Assembly: GCA_034667465.1 (NCBI GenBank) | Contig: JAXDJV010000024.1 | Span: 62,001-126,000, forward strand | Length of the DNA stretch: 64,000 bases | Origin: JAOBAU01 sp034667465 | GTDB taxonomy: Bacteria > Acidobacteriota > Thermoanaerobaculia > Gp7-AA8 | Direction of reading: 5' to 3' | In this document: positions 8,171 to 16,277 of the stretch, one piece after another | Layout: each line of letters opens with the position of its first letter | Position numbering within the stretch: the first letter of the stretch is position 1 | Notes under the pieces: model-generated | The model's input: only the letters and a program-made list of their open reading frames with translations | Databases searched by the model: none | What the model was told of the DNA's origin: nothing | Position numbers and translations under genes: made by a program

Positions 8171-8410
8171 ATGGGCGCTTCAATCCTCTCGCTGATCGGT
8201 CAGGCGGTGAAGGAGATCAGGCTGGCGCGCGGAATGACGCAGCAACAACTCGCGGACCTCTGCGAGATGCACCGCACGTTCATCATCGCGGTCGAGAAAG
8301 GGCGGCAGAACGCCTCGACGCTGACGCTGCTGAGGATCGCCGCAGCGCTGGACGTGCTGCCCTCAGAACTGTTTCGCGCCTGCACCAAACAGAAGATGCG
8401 CGCTCTCTAG
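8171..8410 (+). CDS. XRE-family HTH transcriptional regulator (element passenger)
   Basis: 79 residues that are almost entirely one HTH_3 (Cro/C1) domain: IGQAVKEIRLARGMTQQQLADLC, then the recognition-helix part MHRTFIIAVEKGRQNASTLTLLRIAAAL. Single-domain XRE proteins often autoregulate mobile elements or toxin-antitoxin pairs. The gene is divergent from the membrane-protein gene across a 98-bp gap that includes an AT-rich patch (TTTTATA near 8107), a likely shared control region. No ribosome site is strong at this start. Cytoplasmic DNA-binding is likely; its target is unknown. Confidence 0.8.
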   Translation: MGASILSLIGQAVKEIRLARGMTQQQLADLCEMHRTFIIAVEKGRQNASTLTLLRIAAALDVLPSELFRACTKQKMRAL

Positions 8411-8738
8411 CCGTCGACCTCGCCGCACAAACGAGCCATAAAGTAACTTAAGTGCTTTAGACTGAATGACTTGCGGCTTGCGCGGCTTGACGCTCCTGTG
8501 AGACCATCCTTTCGAGCGGCGCGTCCGAGCGGTCGCGCGAGAAACGCGAGGAGCACTTCCCATGAGCATTTAATGCAGCAGAAACAGCGAAACCCCGCCG
8601 ACGGGTCGAATCGTCGCGGGGTTCCGTTGATCGCCGAAATCTGTCGGTGCCGGTCGGTCCAGCCGTCTAAAGTTGACCCAAACCGCTACCCCAACATCAA
8701 CCCTCGTTTGCCGTCGTTTTGGCAGGATGGAAGGTTCA
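8411..8738. other. noncoding stretch inside mobile element, hairpin at 8591-8623
   Basis: I see no convincing gene in this stretch of about 330 bp; open frames on either strand lack coding character. It contains a hairpin with arms AACCCCGCCGACG (8591-8603) and CGTCGCGGGGTT (8612-8623, one bulged base), which may end transcription of the XRE gene. It also holds a CATAAAGTAAC segment near 8440 resembling half of the end iterons. Confidence 0.4.
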
Positions 8739-8903
8739 ATGTCTAGAGAAATACTAGCACAGGAGAAGTGCGCCAGCAATCACGAACGTCGCTCGGTTCG
8801 AACGAGACGCGGCGAGCGAAAGATGCGGCGCAATCAGGCGAAGCGTGACCGAGGTTCCCGCACGGGCTGGCGTCGCCCGGCGTCGCGCCGGCAGCGCAGG
8901 TGA
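8739..8903 (+). CDS. possible small basic protein (doubtful)
   Basis: A 54-codon frame starts at ATG 8739 behind a GGAAGG that could bind ribosomes. The product is extremely rich in Arg (about a third of the residues) with no recognisable fold. It stops 13 bp before a strong hairpin at 8917-8955, which would suit a short gene. Arg richness is also what a random frame in GC-rich DNA would give, so it may not be real. Confidence 0.22.
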   Translation: MSREILAQEKCASNHERRSVRTRRGERKMRRNQAKRDRGSRTGWRRPASRRQRR

Positions 8904-8916
8904 GGTCGCACTTCAT

Positions 8917-8955
8917 GCGGGGCAGAGGCGCGCGTGATCGCGCCCTCTGCCCCGC
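8917..8955. terminator. strong bidirectional hairpin next to zinc-ribbon gene
   Basis: Perfect 12-bp arms GCGGGGCAGAGG (8917-8928) and CCTCTGCCCCGC (8944-8955), extended by internal CGCG pairing. It abuts the stop codon of the minus-strand zinc-ribbon gene at 8956 and probably terminates it. No T tract is present on either strand. Confidence 0.6.
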
Positions 8956-9126
8956 TCACTTCTTCGCCTTCCGCTTCCTAGTCGGCGCAGCCGCATCCTT
9001 GCGGGGCCGATTCCAGAAGGGCGACTTGCACTTCGGGCAGACGGTCGGAACTTGGCTCGTCCGCCTTGGAGCCCACTCATGACTGCATCGTTCGCATCGG
9101 TATCCGCGCAGCGTTATCTCCGCCAT
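8956..9126 (-). CDS. small zinc-ribbon protein
   Basis: 56 residues: MAEITLRGYRCERCSHEWAP, a short linker with VPTVCPKCKSPFWNRPR, then a strongly basic Lys/Arg tail. Two CxxC pairs (Cys11/14 and 30/33) form a zinc ribbon. Small proteins with this H-E-W ... P-K-C-K-S-P-x-W pattern are widespread, often beside mobile or toxin-antitoxin genes, and are presumed nucleic-acid binding. It lies inside the mobile element, divergent from the transposase, which makes an accessory or regulatory role in transposition conceivable. Its ATG at 9126-9124 is 106 bp from the transposase start. Confidence 0.75.
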   Translation of the reverse strand: MAEITLRGYRCERCSHEWAPRRTSQVPTVCPKCKSPFWNRPRKDAAAPTRKRKAKK

Positions 9127-9165
9127 GCCGCCGTTTTTATCACACCTACGAGTGATATACCAAAG

Positions 9166-9232
9166 GGTAAGAAGTGCTGGACAACATGCTTACTCTTACG
9201 TATATTACTAATAGGTAAGACGGAGGCACGAG
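9166..9232 (+). promoter_or_regulatory. transposase leader with GGTAAGA repeats
   Basis: The AT-rich region before the transposase holds GGTAAGA twice in direct orientation (9166-9172 and 9214-9220) and TCTTAC inverted between them (9194-9199). These could be operator half-sites, perhaps for the XRE protein. A good ribosome site, GGAGG at 9222-9226, precedes ATG 9233. Confidence 0.35.
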
Positions 9233-10483
9233 ATGACGACTCAGGAGCCACGCCAGCAGCGCGGATTGGAGATCGCGGCGACGCTGAACATTCAGCGGAA
9301 GGGCGACGCGTGGATCGTGCCGTCCCAGACGCTGGTCGGCCGCTACACGGTGACGCGCGATGAGCAGGGCTTCCGCTGCTCGTGCCCGGACTTCGAACTC
9401 CGACACTCGACATGCAAGCACGGCTACGCTGTGGAGTTCTATCTGAAGCGCGAAACCACCGTGGCTCCTGACGGGGAGACCGTGCTGACGGAGACGCGCG
9501 GCGTGCGGGTCACCTACCCGCAGAACTGGCCCGCGTACAACGCGGCGCAGACGGCGGAGAAGGAGTTGTTTTGCCACCTACTCCGCGATCTGTGCGCCGC
9601 CGTGCCGGAGCCGCCGCGCGGCATGGGCCGTCCGTCGGTGCCGCTCAGCGAGGCGCTGTTCGCCGCATGCTTCAAGGTCTACTCCGGCGTGAGCAGTCGC
9701 CGGTTCATGAGCGATCTGCGCGTCGCACACGAGAAGGGGTTCGTCACGCGTCCCTGGCACTTCAACACCGTCCTGAAGGTGATCGACGACCCGACGATCA
9801 CGCCCCCCGTTCAGAAGCTAGTAGCGGCAAGCGCGGCGCCTCTGAAGTCAGTCGAGAGCGCGTTCGCCGTGGACTCCACCGGCTTCGGAACGCAGTGCTT
9901 CTACCGGCACTACAACGCGAAGTACGGGCACGATCAGTTCTCGCGGAACTACGTCAAACTTCACGCGCTGATCGGAACGAAGACCAACGTGATCGTGGCG
10001 GCGACCGTGACCGATCGCGACTATCACGACTACCCGGCGTTCCGCCCGCTGATCGAGGTCGGAGCGCAGACCTTCGACATGAAGGAAGTCAGTGCCGACA
10101 AGGCGTACAGCGGACGGAGCAACATCGAAGCGGTAGTCGCGATCGGGGCAGAGCCGTTCATTCCGTTCCGCTCCAACGCGCGCGACGACGCGACCTCGCC
10201 GCTCTGGTCGAAGTTGTTCCACTTGTACAACTACCGAGCGGACGAGTTTCTCCCGCACTACCACCGGAGAAGCAACGCCGAGAGCACCTTCTCGATGATG
10301 AAGCGCGTCTTCACCGAGACGCTCCGGTCGAAGACGACGGACGCACAGACTAACGAACTTCTGCTGATGGTCGTCGCCCACAACATTCGGGTCTTGATTC
10401 ACTCCATCTTCGAGCTCGGGGTGACGATCCCCGGTCTCTCAACCTGCACACAAAGTGCGATGGCTGCATACAATGCCGCTTAG
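9233..10483 (+). CDS. DDE transposase with N-terminal SWIM zinc finger
   Basis: 416 residues. The N-terminal SWIM finger is FRCSCPDFELRHSTCKHG (Cys49, Cys51, Cys61, His63), expected to bind DNA or the partner subunit. An IS4/IS5-type RNase H fold catalytic core follows: Asp214 in FAVDSTGF, Asp289 in VSADKAYS and Glu350 in RRSNAESTFSMMKR, the complete DDE triad, so the enzyme looks intact. It would cut and join element ends at the GGCTTTGCAC termini. The last codons overlap an end iteron (TGCACACAAAGT, 10445-10456), so the end sequence shapes the C-terminus (STCTQSAMAAYNAA). It is the only transposase in the element. Confidence 0.92.
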   Translation: MTTQEPRQQRGLEIAATLNIQRKGDAWIVPSQTLVGRYTVTRDEQGFRCSCPDFELRHSTCKHGYAVEFYLKRETTVAPDGETVLTETRGVRVTYPQNWPAYNAAQTAEKELFCHLLRDLCAAVPEPPRGMGRPSVPLSEALFAACFKVYSGVSSRRFMSDLRVAHEKGFVTRPWHFNTVLKVIDDPTITPPVQKLVAASAAPLKSVESAFAVDSTGFGTQCFYRHYNAKYGHDQFSRNYVKLHALIGTKTNVIVAATVTDRDYHDYPAFRPLIEVGAQTFDMKEVSADKAYSGRSNIEAVVAIGAEPFIPFRSNARDDATSPLWSKLFHLYNYRADEFLPHYHRRSNAESTFSMMKRVFTETLRSKTTDAQTNELLLMVVAHNIRVLIHSIFELGVTIPGLSTCTQSAMAAYNAA

Positions 10484-10516
10484 AAACGCGACTTTAGGTG
10501 CAAAGCCGCATGAGGT
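10445..10516 (-). repeat. right end of mobile element: iteron, inverted repeat and target duplication
   Basis: A direct iteron TGCACACAAAGT (10445-10456) lies within the transposase 3' end. The inverted end carries TGCACCTAAAGT at 10491-10502 (read on the minus strand) and finishes with GGCTTTGC at 10507. GCATGAGGT follows at 10508-10516, identical to the left flank at 7084-7092. Confidence 0.85.
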
Positions 10517-10577
10517 ATGAGTAACGAGGCATGAGTAACACCGCCTTTACTCATACCTCGTACCTCATGCCTCATGC
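10508..10577. repeat. heptamer hairpin 1 (split by the mobile element)
   Basis: The right-hand part reads as 7-bp units of the form TGAGKNN (ATGAGGT, ATGAGTA, ACGAGGC, ATGAGTA), then an inverted arm ending CTCATGCCTCATG. The left edge, GAGGCATGAGGT, remains at 7081-7092, before the mobile element. Reassembled, the element begins at the DDAH stop codon and forms a stem of nearly 30 bp. Related hairpins lie at 12266, 19965 and 23667. Confidence 0.75.
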
Positions 10578-10598
10578 CCTCCCCCGTATACTTCGCCC

Positions 10599-12260
10599 AT
10601 GCTCAACGAGGTGAAAGCGATCGAGCCGACGCTCAAGCAGATCCTTTACGGCTGCGTCGAGCACGTGCAGGCGACGAAAGCGGCGCTGTTCATCTCCGCG
10701 TCGCACGACCTCAACGAAAAGGTCTACGAGCTCGTCACCAGCTATCAGTACAACGATTCAACGCGGCGCATCGTGAAGGGAACCGACGATCTCGTCGATC
10801 GTCTCGCCGTGAAGCGCAACGCGTTCTACGTCAACGGCCTCGGCACCGATCAGCGTTTCTCCGAAATCCTTTTTCGCCAGGGAACGGATCGCATCCTTGC
10901 CACCCCTCTTTTTTCGCGCGGACGGCTCGTCGGCTTCATCGACATGCGCGACAAAGCGGGACGCAAACCGTTCGATGCGCCCGACGTCGAAGCGGCGCGG
11001 AAGATCGCTGACGAGGTGCTCGCGGTCCTGAGCGCGAAGAACCTCTTCGGCGTCGGACCGGTGGCACTCGCGGACGCGCCGCCGCAGCGCGTTGCGCCAT
11101 CGAACATCGATGCGCATTACATCGCATCGACGGCGGCGCCGAGCACAATGGCGGCGACCAGCCCGCACGAGCTCTCGCCGCAGGCGCTGAAAGCGATCGA
11201 GCAGGCGCGCGAGCTCCTCGCGAAACGCCAGCTCGCACACGCCGCGACCGCGAAACGCGTGCTGACCGAACACGACCTCGAAGTCGTCCGGTTGCTGCTT
11301 CCCGCCGCGATCGCTATCCCCGGCGCGGTCCTCGCCTGCTTCTCCGCCGCGGGACACGTCAACAATCCGCAGGCGATCGTCGCCATCGCCACCGTCACCG
11401 AAGACGCGCTCGATCTGCTGCAGGATCATCTGCAGGCGTGGCTGAAGAAAACGCATCAGCCGGCGATCACCACGCGGCCGCAGGTCGTCTATCCGTTCGG
11501 CGTGCAGGTCGTGCCGGTCAGCGCCGCCGGAGTCTCGACCATCCTCAGCGCGCCGGTCAACGCGCAATCGGTCGAAGGACTCGTGCTCACGGTCGCATTC
11601 GAACGAACGCCGGAAGCGCAGGCGCAACGCGCGATGCATATCTTCCTCCGCCAGGTCGAACAGTCGGTCGAATCGGCGATCGCCGCAAGCGGCGGACGCA
11701 ACGATCGCCAGCTCATCGCGGAGAAACTTCTCGAGCCCGACTTTCAGCGCTATCCCGAGCTCGTCGATCATTCGCGACAGGTGTCGGTGATGGCGCAGCG
11801 TCTCGCCATCGCGATGGAGCTCGCGCCGCCGCAGGTCGAGACCGTGCGGCTGGCGGGACTCGTTCACGACGTCGGCCTTCGTCTGCTCGATTACGAGCGT
11901 TTGTACAAACGTCCGAACCTCACCGCCGAAGAGATGAAGGGGCTCGCCGAACATCCGATCGTCGGCGCGGCACTTGTCGAGCCGCTCCTCGGCAACGAAG
12001 TCGCGCAGGCGGTGCTTCGTCATCACGAGCGGGTCGATGGCCGCGGCTATCCGAGCCGCATGACCGGCCAGGCGATTCCGATCGCGTCGCGCATCATCCA
12101 GGTTTGCGATGCCTGGATCGCGATGACGTCGACGCACTCGTATCAGATCCCGGTGTCACGCGATCAGGCCGCAACGAAACTTCGCGAAGGTGCCGGCAGC
12201 CAGTTCGATGAAACCGTCGTGACGACGTTCCTCCGCTCGCTCGCGCAGATCGGAGCGTAA
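10599..12260 (+). CDS. GAF domain plus HD-GYP-like phosphohydrolase
   Basis: 553 residues. A GAF-like sensor domain occupies about 10-150 (KQILYGCVEHVQATKAALFI ... GRLVGFIDMRDK), followed by an Ala/Pro-rich linker, a middle domain, and a C-terminal HD domain with LVHDVGLRLLDYERLY (about 421-436), EHPIVGAALVEPLLG, and HHERVDGRGYP (about 475-485). HD-GYP proteins hydrolyse cyclic di-GMP or related dinucleotides. The usual HDIGK reads HDVGL here, so activity is not assured, although metal-ligand His/Asp residues are retained. A paralogue of identical architecture is at 38581-40284. The protein is cytoplasmic and monocistronic, flanked by heptamer hairpins on both sides. Confidence 0.85.
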   Translation: MLNEVKAIEPTLKQILYGCVEHVQATKAALFISASHDLNEKVYELVTSYQYNDSTRRIVKGTDDLVDRLAVKRNAFYVNGLGTDQRFSEILFRQGTDRILATPLFSRGRLVGFIDMRDKAGRKPFDAPDVEAARKIADEVLAVLSAKNLFGVGPVALADAPPQRVAPSNIDAHYIASTAAPSTMAATSPHELSPQALKAIEQARELLAKRQLAHAATAKRVLTEHDLEVVRLLLPAAIAIPGAVLACFSAAGHVNNPQAIVAIATVTEDALDLLQDHLQAWLKKTHQPAITTRPQVVYPFGVQVVPVSAAGVSTILSAPVNAQSVEGLVLTVAFERTPEAQAQRAMHIFLRQVEQSVESAIAASGGRNDRQLIAEKLLEPDFQRYPELVDHSRQVSVMAQRLAIAMELAPPQVETVRLAGLVHDVGLRLLDYERLYKRPNLTAEEMKGLAEHPIVGAALVEPLLGNEVAQAVLRHHERVDGRGYPSRMTGQAIPIASRIIQVCDAWIAMTSTHSYQIPVSRDQAATKLREGAGSQFDETVVTTFLRSLAQIGA

Positions 12261-12265
12261 TCGGA

Positions 12266-12333
12266 GGGATGAAGGCTGAAGGATGAAGGATGAAAAACCC
12301 GGGCTGACCTTCATCCTTCATCCTTCATCCTTT
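12266..12333. repeat. heptamer hairpin 2 (GATGAAG units)
   Basis: The left arm is tandem GGATGAA/GGCTGAA 7-mers (12266-12294); the right arm is the inverted ATCCTTC series ending near 12333. It lies 5 bp after the TAA of the GAF/HD-GYP gene and 14 bp before the MFS start. A foldback of over 20 bp could end transcription. Shares its core with hairpin 3 at 19965-20039. Confidence 0.8.
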
Positions 12334-12347
12334 CACGCTGACTCGCC

Positions 12348-13544
12348 ATGCAGTCGCTGACCTCCAACGACTCCTCCGTCATCGCCAACATCCGCGCCAT
12401 GCCGCCTGCCGCATGGGTGCTGTTCGGCGGCAGTTTCGTGAATCGGTTCGGCACGTTCGTGATGCCGTTCCTGATTCTCTACCTGACGCGCAACGGCTAC
12501 TCGGTCGCGCAGGCCGGTTTCGCAATCGGCGCGTACGGCGCCGGCCATCTCGTCGCTTCATTCCTCGGCGGACATCTCGCCGATCGCATCGGCCGCCGCA
12601 ACACCATCGCACTCTCGATGTTTTCGTCGGCAGCCGCGATGCTGGCGCTGTCGCAGGCGCGCGGCTTCGTGATGATCGTCATCATCACTTCCATCGTCGG
12701 CGTCACGACCGAGCTCTATCGTCCCGCCAGCCACGCGCTCCTCGGCGATCTCGTCACGCCCGACCAGCGCGTCACCGCATTCGGGCTCTATCGTTTCGCC
12801 GTCAACCTCGGCATCGCCGCAGGACCGGCCACCGCCGGCTTCCTCGCCGAGCGCTCGTTCCTCTGGCTCTTCGTCGGCGACGCCGTCACGTCGCTCGGCT
12901 ACGGCCTCATCGCGCTGCTCTTTCTGCCGCACGGATTGCGCGGCGCACGCGCCGAGGAACGATTCGGCGAAGCGATCATCGTGGCGTCGCGCGATCGGCG
13001 CTACGTCACGTTCCTCGCCGCGACGCTCTGCGTCACGCTCGTCGATTTTCAGATGGGCTCGACGTTCGCGCTCTACGTGCAGTCGCAGGGATTCTCAACC
13101 GCCAGGTACGGGATGCTGATCTCCTTCAACGGACTGATGATCATCGCGCTCGAGCTCTTCATCACGTCGTGGACGCAACGCATGCCGCCGCGTACCGTCA
13201 TCGCCATCGGTTACTTTCTCTCGTGTCTCGGTTTCGCGTTGACCGGACTCGCGCACAGCTTCGCCGCGATCGCCGCAACCGTCATCGTCTGGACGCTCGG
13301 CGAGATGATCTCGTCGCCGATGGCCGGCGCGTACGCGACGCATCTTGCGCCGGAGCAATATCGCGGACGCTACATGGGATTGCTCGTCCTGATGTGGTCT
13401 CTCGGAATGATGCTTGGTCCGCCGCTCGGCACACTCGCTTACCAGCATCACGCGACGCTGCTCTGGACGGCCTGCGGCGTCCTCGGCGTCATCTCCGCCG
13501 CGCTCGCACTCTATTCGCCAAAAGTTGAAACGAGGTCGACATGA
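12348..13544 (+). CDS. MFS transporter (drug-efflux type)
   Basis: 398 residues with 12 predicted membrane helices. Between helices 2 and 3 is the MFS motif A, GGHLADRIGRRNTI, and the fold halves are separated by a loop near residue 200 (GARAEERFGEAI). Overall it resembles MdtH/YfcJ-type efflux permeases, which are proton-driven exporters; the substrate is unknown. It overlaps the first M16 peptidase gene by four bases (ATGA), so the transporter and two peptidases form an operon. It starts with ATG 12348, 14 bp after a heptamer hairpin. Confidence 0.88.
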   Translation: MQSLTSNDSSVIANIRAMPPAAWVLFGGSFVNRFGTFVMPFLILYLTRNGYSVAQAGFAIGAYGAGHLVASFLGGHLADRIGRRNTIALSMFSSAAAMLALSQARGFVMIVIITSIVGVTTELYRPASHALLGDLVTPDQRVTAFGLYRFAVNLGIAAGPATAGFLAERSFLWLFVGDAVTSLGYGLIALLFLPHGLRGARAEERFGEAIIVASRDRRYVTFLAATLCVTLVDFQMGSTFALYVQSQGFSTARYGMLISFNGLMIIALELFITSWTQRMPPRTVIAIGYFLSCLGFALTGLAHSFAAIAATVIVWTLGEMISSPMAGAYATHLAPEQYRGRYMGLLVLMWSLGMMLGPPLGTLAYQHHATLLWTACGVLGVISAALALYSPKVETRST

Positions 13545-14887
13545 AACGAATCGCTGCACTCATCGCAACGCTCTTCATCGCAACGGCCGCACTCGCGGCC
13601 AGCACCGAGATTCCGGTGACGTACTACCGATTGCCGAACGGACTCAAGGTCGTGATCTCGGAGTCGCGCGTCGCGCCGGTGGCGACCGTCGCCGTCTACT
13701 ACGGCATCGGCTTCCGCGTCGAACCGCAGGGACGCACCGGCTTCGCGCATCTCTTCGAGCACATGATGTTTCAGGGCTCCGCGAACGTGAAGAAGTTCGA
13801 GCACGCGAAGCTCGTCGAAGCGGCCGGCGGTCAGCTCAACGGCTCGACGCGACTCGATCTGACGAACTATTACGAGACGCTGCCGGCGGAGAGCGTCGAG
13901 ACCGCGCTCTGGCTGGAAGCCGATCGGATGCGATCGCTCGACGTCAGCGAAGAGAACCTGAAGAACCAGCAGAACGTCGTCAGCGAAGAAGTGCGGAACA
14001 ACGTGCTCAATCAGCCGTACGCGCTCTTCGAGTGGCTCGACCTCTGGCAAAACGCCAATCAAAACTGGTTCAACGCGCACAACTTCTACGGCGATCTGAA
14101 GGAGATCGAAGCGGCGAAGATCGACGACGTGCGCCAGTTCTTCCGCTCGTACTACGCGCCGAACAACGCAGTGCTCGTCGTCACCGGCGACGTCGACGTC
14201 GCCGCGACGCGCGCCGCGATCGAGAAGTACTTCGGCGATATCCCGCTTCAGTCGGTGCCGGAGCGGCCCGACATTTCGGAAGGAGCGCAGGAATCGGAGA
14301 AGCGGATCAAACAGACCGACAAGCTCGCGAACGTTCCGGCGTTCGCGTTCGGCTATCACCTTCCCGATCAGGAGTCGGCCGATTACGCGCCGATGGCGCT
14401 GCTCAATCTCGTGCTGCAGGGCGATGAGGGATCGCGTTTCTATCAGCGCCTCGTGAAGGACAAAGCGATCTCGCTCGACTGGAACGGCGGCATCAACTTC
14501 GAGCTCGGCAACGAATTCGATTACGACGGGCCGATGCTGATGGCGTCGCGGACGACGTACAAACCGGGACACAGCGGCGACGAGATTCTGAAAGAGGTCG
14601 ATGCGGTCGCGCACGACATCATCGAAAAGGGAGTGACCGCCAAAGAACTCGCGGATGCGAAGGTCCGCTTCCGCGCGAACTGGTACGACCAGCTCGAAAC
14701 GAGTTTCGGCCGCGCGAATCTGCTGGCTTCATTCGCTCTCTTCCGCGACGACCCGCGAAGGATCAACACCGTGCTCGAAACGTATGACAACGTGACCGCC
14801 GATCAACTCCAGGCGGCGGCGAAGAAATATCTCGTCCCGCAAAATCGAACGAGCATCGATCGCGTCCCTGCGGAGGTGGCGAAATGA
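13541..14887 (+). CDS. M16-family zinc protease (catalytic subunit)
   Basis: 448 residues with a signal peptide (MKRIAALIATLFIATAALAA). The inverted zinc motif HxxEH is present as HLFEHMMFQG (about 70-74), and the distal Glu ligand in ESVETALWLEADRM. The M16 middle domain follows (about 200-380). Bacterial M16 proteases of this length act as heterodimers with a second, catalytically silent M16 subunit, which here follows directly with an ATGA overlap. Periplasmic processing of peptides is likely. The upstream MFS gene is translationally coupled. Length and motifs are complete, so this subunit should be active if its partner is. Confidence 0.93.
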   Translation: MKRIAALIATLFIATAALAASTEIPVTYYRLPNGLKVVISESRVAPVATVAVYYGIGFRVEPQGRTGFAHLFEHMMFQGSANVKKFEHAKLVEAAGGQLNGSTRLDLTNYYETLPAESVETALWLEADRMRSLDVSEENLKNQQNVVSEEVRNNVLNQPYALFEWLDLWQNANQNWFNAHNFYGDLKEIEAAKIDDVRQFFRSYYAPNNAVLVVTGDVDVAATRAAIEKYFGDIPLQSVPERPDISEGAQESEKRIKQTDKLANVPAFAFGYHLPDQESADYAPMALLNLVLQGDEGSRFYQRLVKDKAISLDWNGGINFELGNEFDYDGPMLMASRTTYKPGHSGDEILKEVDAVAHDIIEKGVTAKELADAKVRFRANWYDQLETSFGRANLLASFALFRDDPRRINTVLETYDNVTADQLQAAAKKYLVPQNRTSIDRVPAEVAK

Positions 14888-16268
14888 AACGCGTCATCGC
14901 AACACTGCTGATGCTCGTCGCCACGTCGCTGCAAGCGGAACAGAAAACGCCGCCCCCGCCCGCTGCGCCGCGCGCGACGGAATGGCCGAAAATCACGGAG
15001 CGAAAGCTCGACAACGGACTGACGGTCGTCCTCGTGCCGTTGCACAACGTGCCGAAAGTCACCGCGCTGCTGACGTTCATGAGCGGCAACGGCTTCGCGT
15101 ATCGCGAACATCCCGGCATCGCGCAGCTCGCCGCACGCGTCGCGACCGAGGGAACGACGACGCGCTCGAGCCGTCAGGTACGCGAAGCTTTGCGCGCCAT
15201 CGGTGGCTCGCTCAGCGCAGCGTCCGACGCCGACGCGACGACGTTCGATGCGACGTCGCTCTCCGAATTCACACCGCGTCTCTTCGATCTGATCGCCGAC
15301 GTCGCACGCCATCCATCATTCCCAAAGAGCGAAGTCGATCTCGCCAAAACCAACCTCGCCTCGGAGATCGCTGAGCAGCGCTCATCGCCCGACTTCCTCG
15401 TCGACGAACGGATGCGCAAAGCGCTCTTCGGCGCACATCCGTATTCGTTCGTCACCGCGGAGCCCGACGCGATCGCGAAGCTGACACGCGAACAGCTGCA
15501 GTCGTTCGCCGCGACCCGCTACGTGCCGAACGACGCGCACCTGATCGTCGTCGGCGACATCGAGGTCGATCGCACGCTCGCCGAGGTGAAGAAAGCATTC
15601 GGCGACTGGAAGAAAGTCGAGCGGACTGCCGACGCATCGACGCCGTTCCCGAAGCGCGACAAGCGGCAGATCTTTTTCGTCGACCGTCCCGACTCGGTGC
15701 AGTCCATCGTCCGCATCGCCGCACTCGCACCGCCGCGCAAAAGCGCCGATTACATCCCGCTCCGCGTCGCCTCCACGATCCTCGGCGGCGCCTTCTACTC
15801 GCGCCTCAATCGCAACATCCGCGAGGCCAAGGGCTACAGCTACTCGCCATACAGCGCCGCCCAACTGCAACGACGCGCCGGCACGTTCTTCGCGGAATCC
15901 GCGGTGCGCAATGAAGTGACCGGATCGACGATCCTCGAAATGCTCTACGAGCTCGATCGCATGCGCATCGAAGCCGTGACCGACGAAGAGCTGACCTCCG
16001 CGAAGCGCTACACCATCGGCTCAACGGAAGTAGAGCTGGAAACGCAGGCCGGCTCGCCAACCGCATCGCGACCATCTACACGTACGACCTTCCACGCGAT
16101 TTCCTGGAAACCTTCCACGGCAAAGTCGACGCCCTCACCGCCGCCGACATCCGCAAAGCCGCCGCCAAATACTTCGACACCTATCGCGCCGCCATCGTCA
16201 TCGTCGGCGACTGGGCGAAAGTGAAGGAGCAGGTGGAACCGTTCGGAGAGGTGACGGTGGTCAAGTAG
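14884..16268 (+). CDS. M16-family peptidase, non-catalytic subunit, interrupted by a frameshift
   Basis: The N-terminus has a signal peptide and an M16 domain in which HxxEH is replaced (HPGIAQLAARV), so it is the inactive partner of the preceding protease. The frame from 14884 is normal to about residue 389 (ETQAG), then turns into low-complexity Ser/Thr/Pro sequence and stops at 16224. Moving the frame after base 16052 restores a typical M16 ending (LANRIATIYTYDLPRDFLET ... AAIVIVGDWAKV) and a stop TAG at 16266-16268. One base is therefore missing near 16052. It is either a genuine frameshift mutation or a sequencing error; the restored tail is about 71 residues. Confidence 0.85.
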
Positions 16269-16277
16269 TTAGCGGCG

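Larger units (their letters stand above)
7093..10507 (+). mobile_element. 3.4-kb transposable element with SWIM-DDE transposase and passenger genes
   Basis: The element is bounded by imperfect inverted ends (GGCTTTGCAC...), with TGCACNNAAAGT iterons near both ends and an exact 9-bp flanking duplication GCATGAGGT. It carries a DDE transposase with an N-terminal SWIM zinc finger (9233-10483), a small XRE regulator (8171-8410), a two-helix membrane protein (7266-8072) and a zinc-ribbon protein (8956-9126). Removing the segment plus one duplication copy restores a continuous heptamer hairpin after the DDAH stop codon, which confirms the borders. At 3.4 kb it is larger than a simple IS. The exact IS family is unnamed here: the transposase core is IS4/IS5-like. 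Confidence 0.88.

Noticed and set aside
8363..8779. Minus-strand frames of 68-69 codons inside the mobile element
   Set aside because: No ribosome site, no hydrophobic or domain pattern; one overlaps the XRE gene end.
8739..8903. Small Arg-rich protein as a certain gene
   Set aside because: Kept only as a low-confidence feature; composition is what a random GC-rich frame would give.
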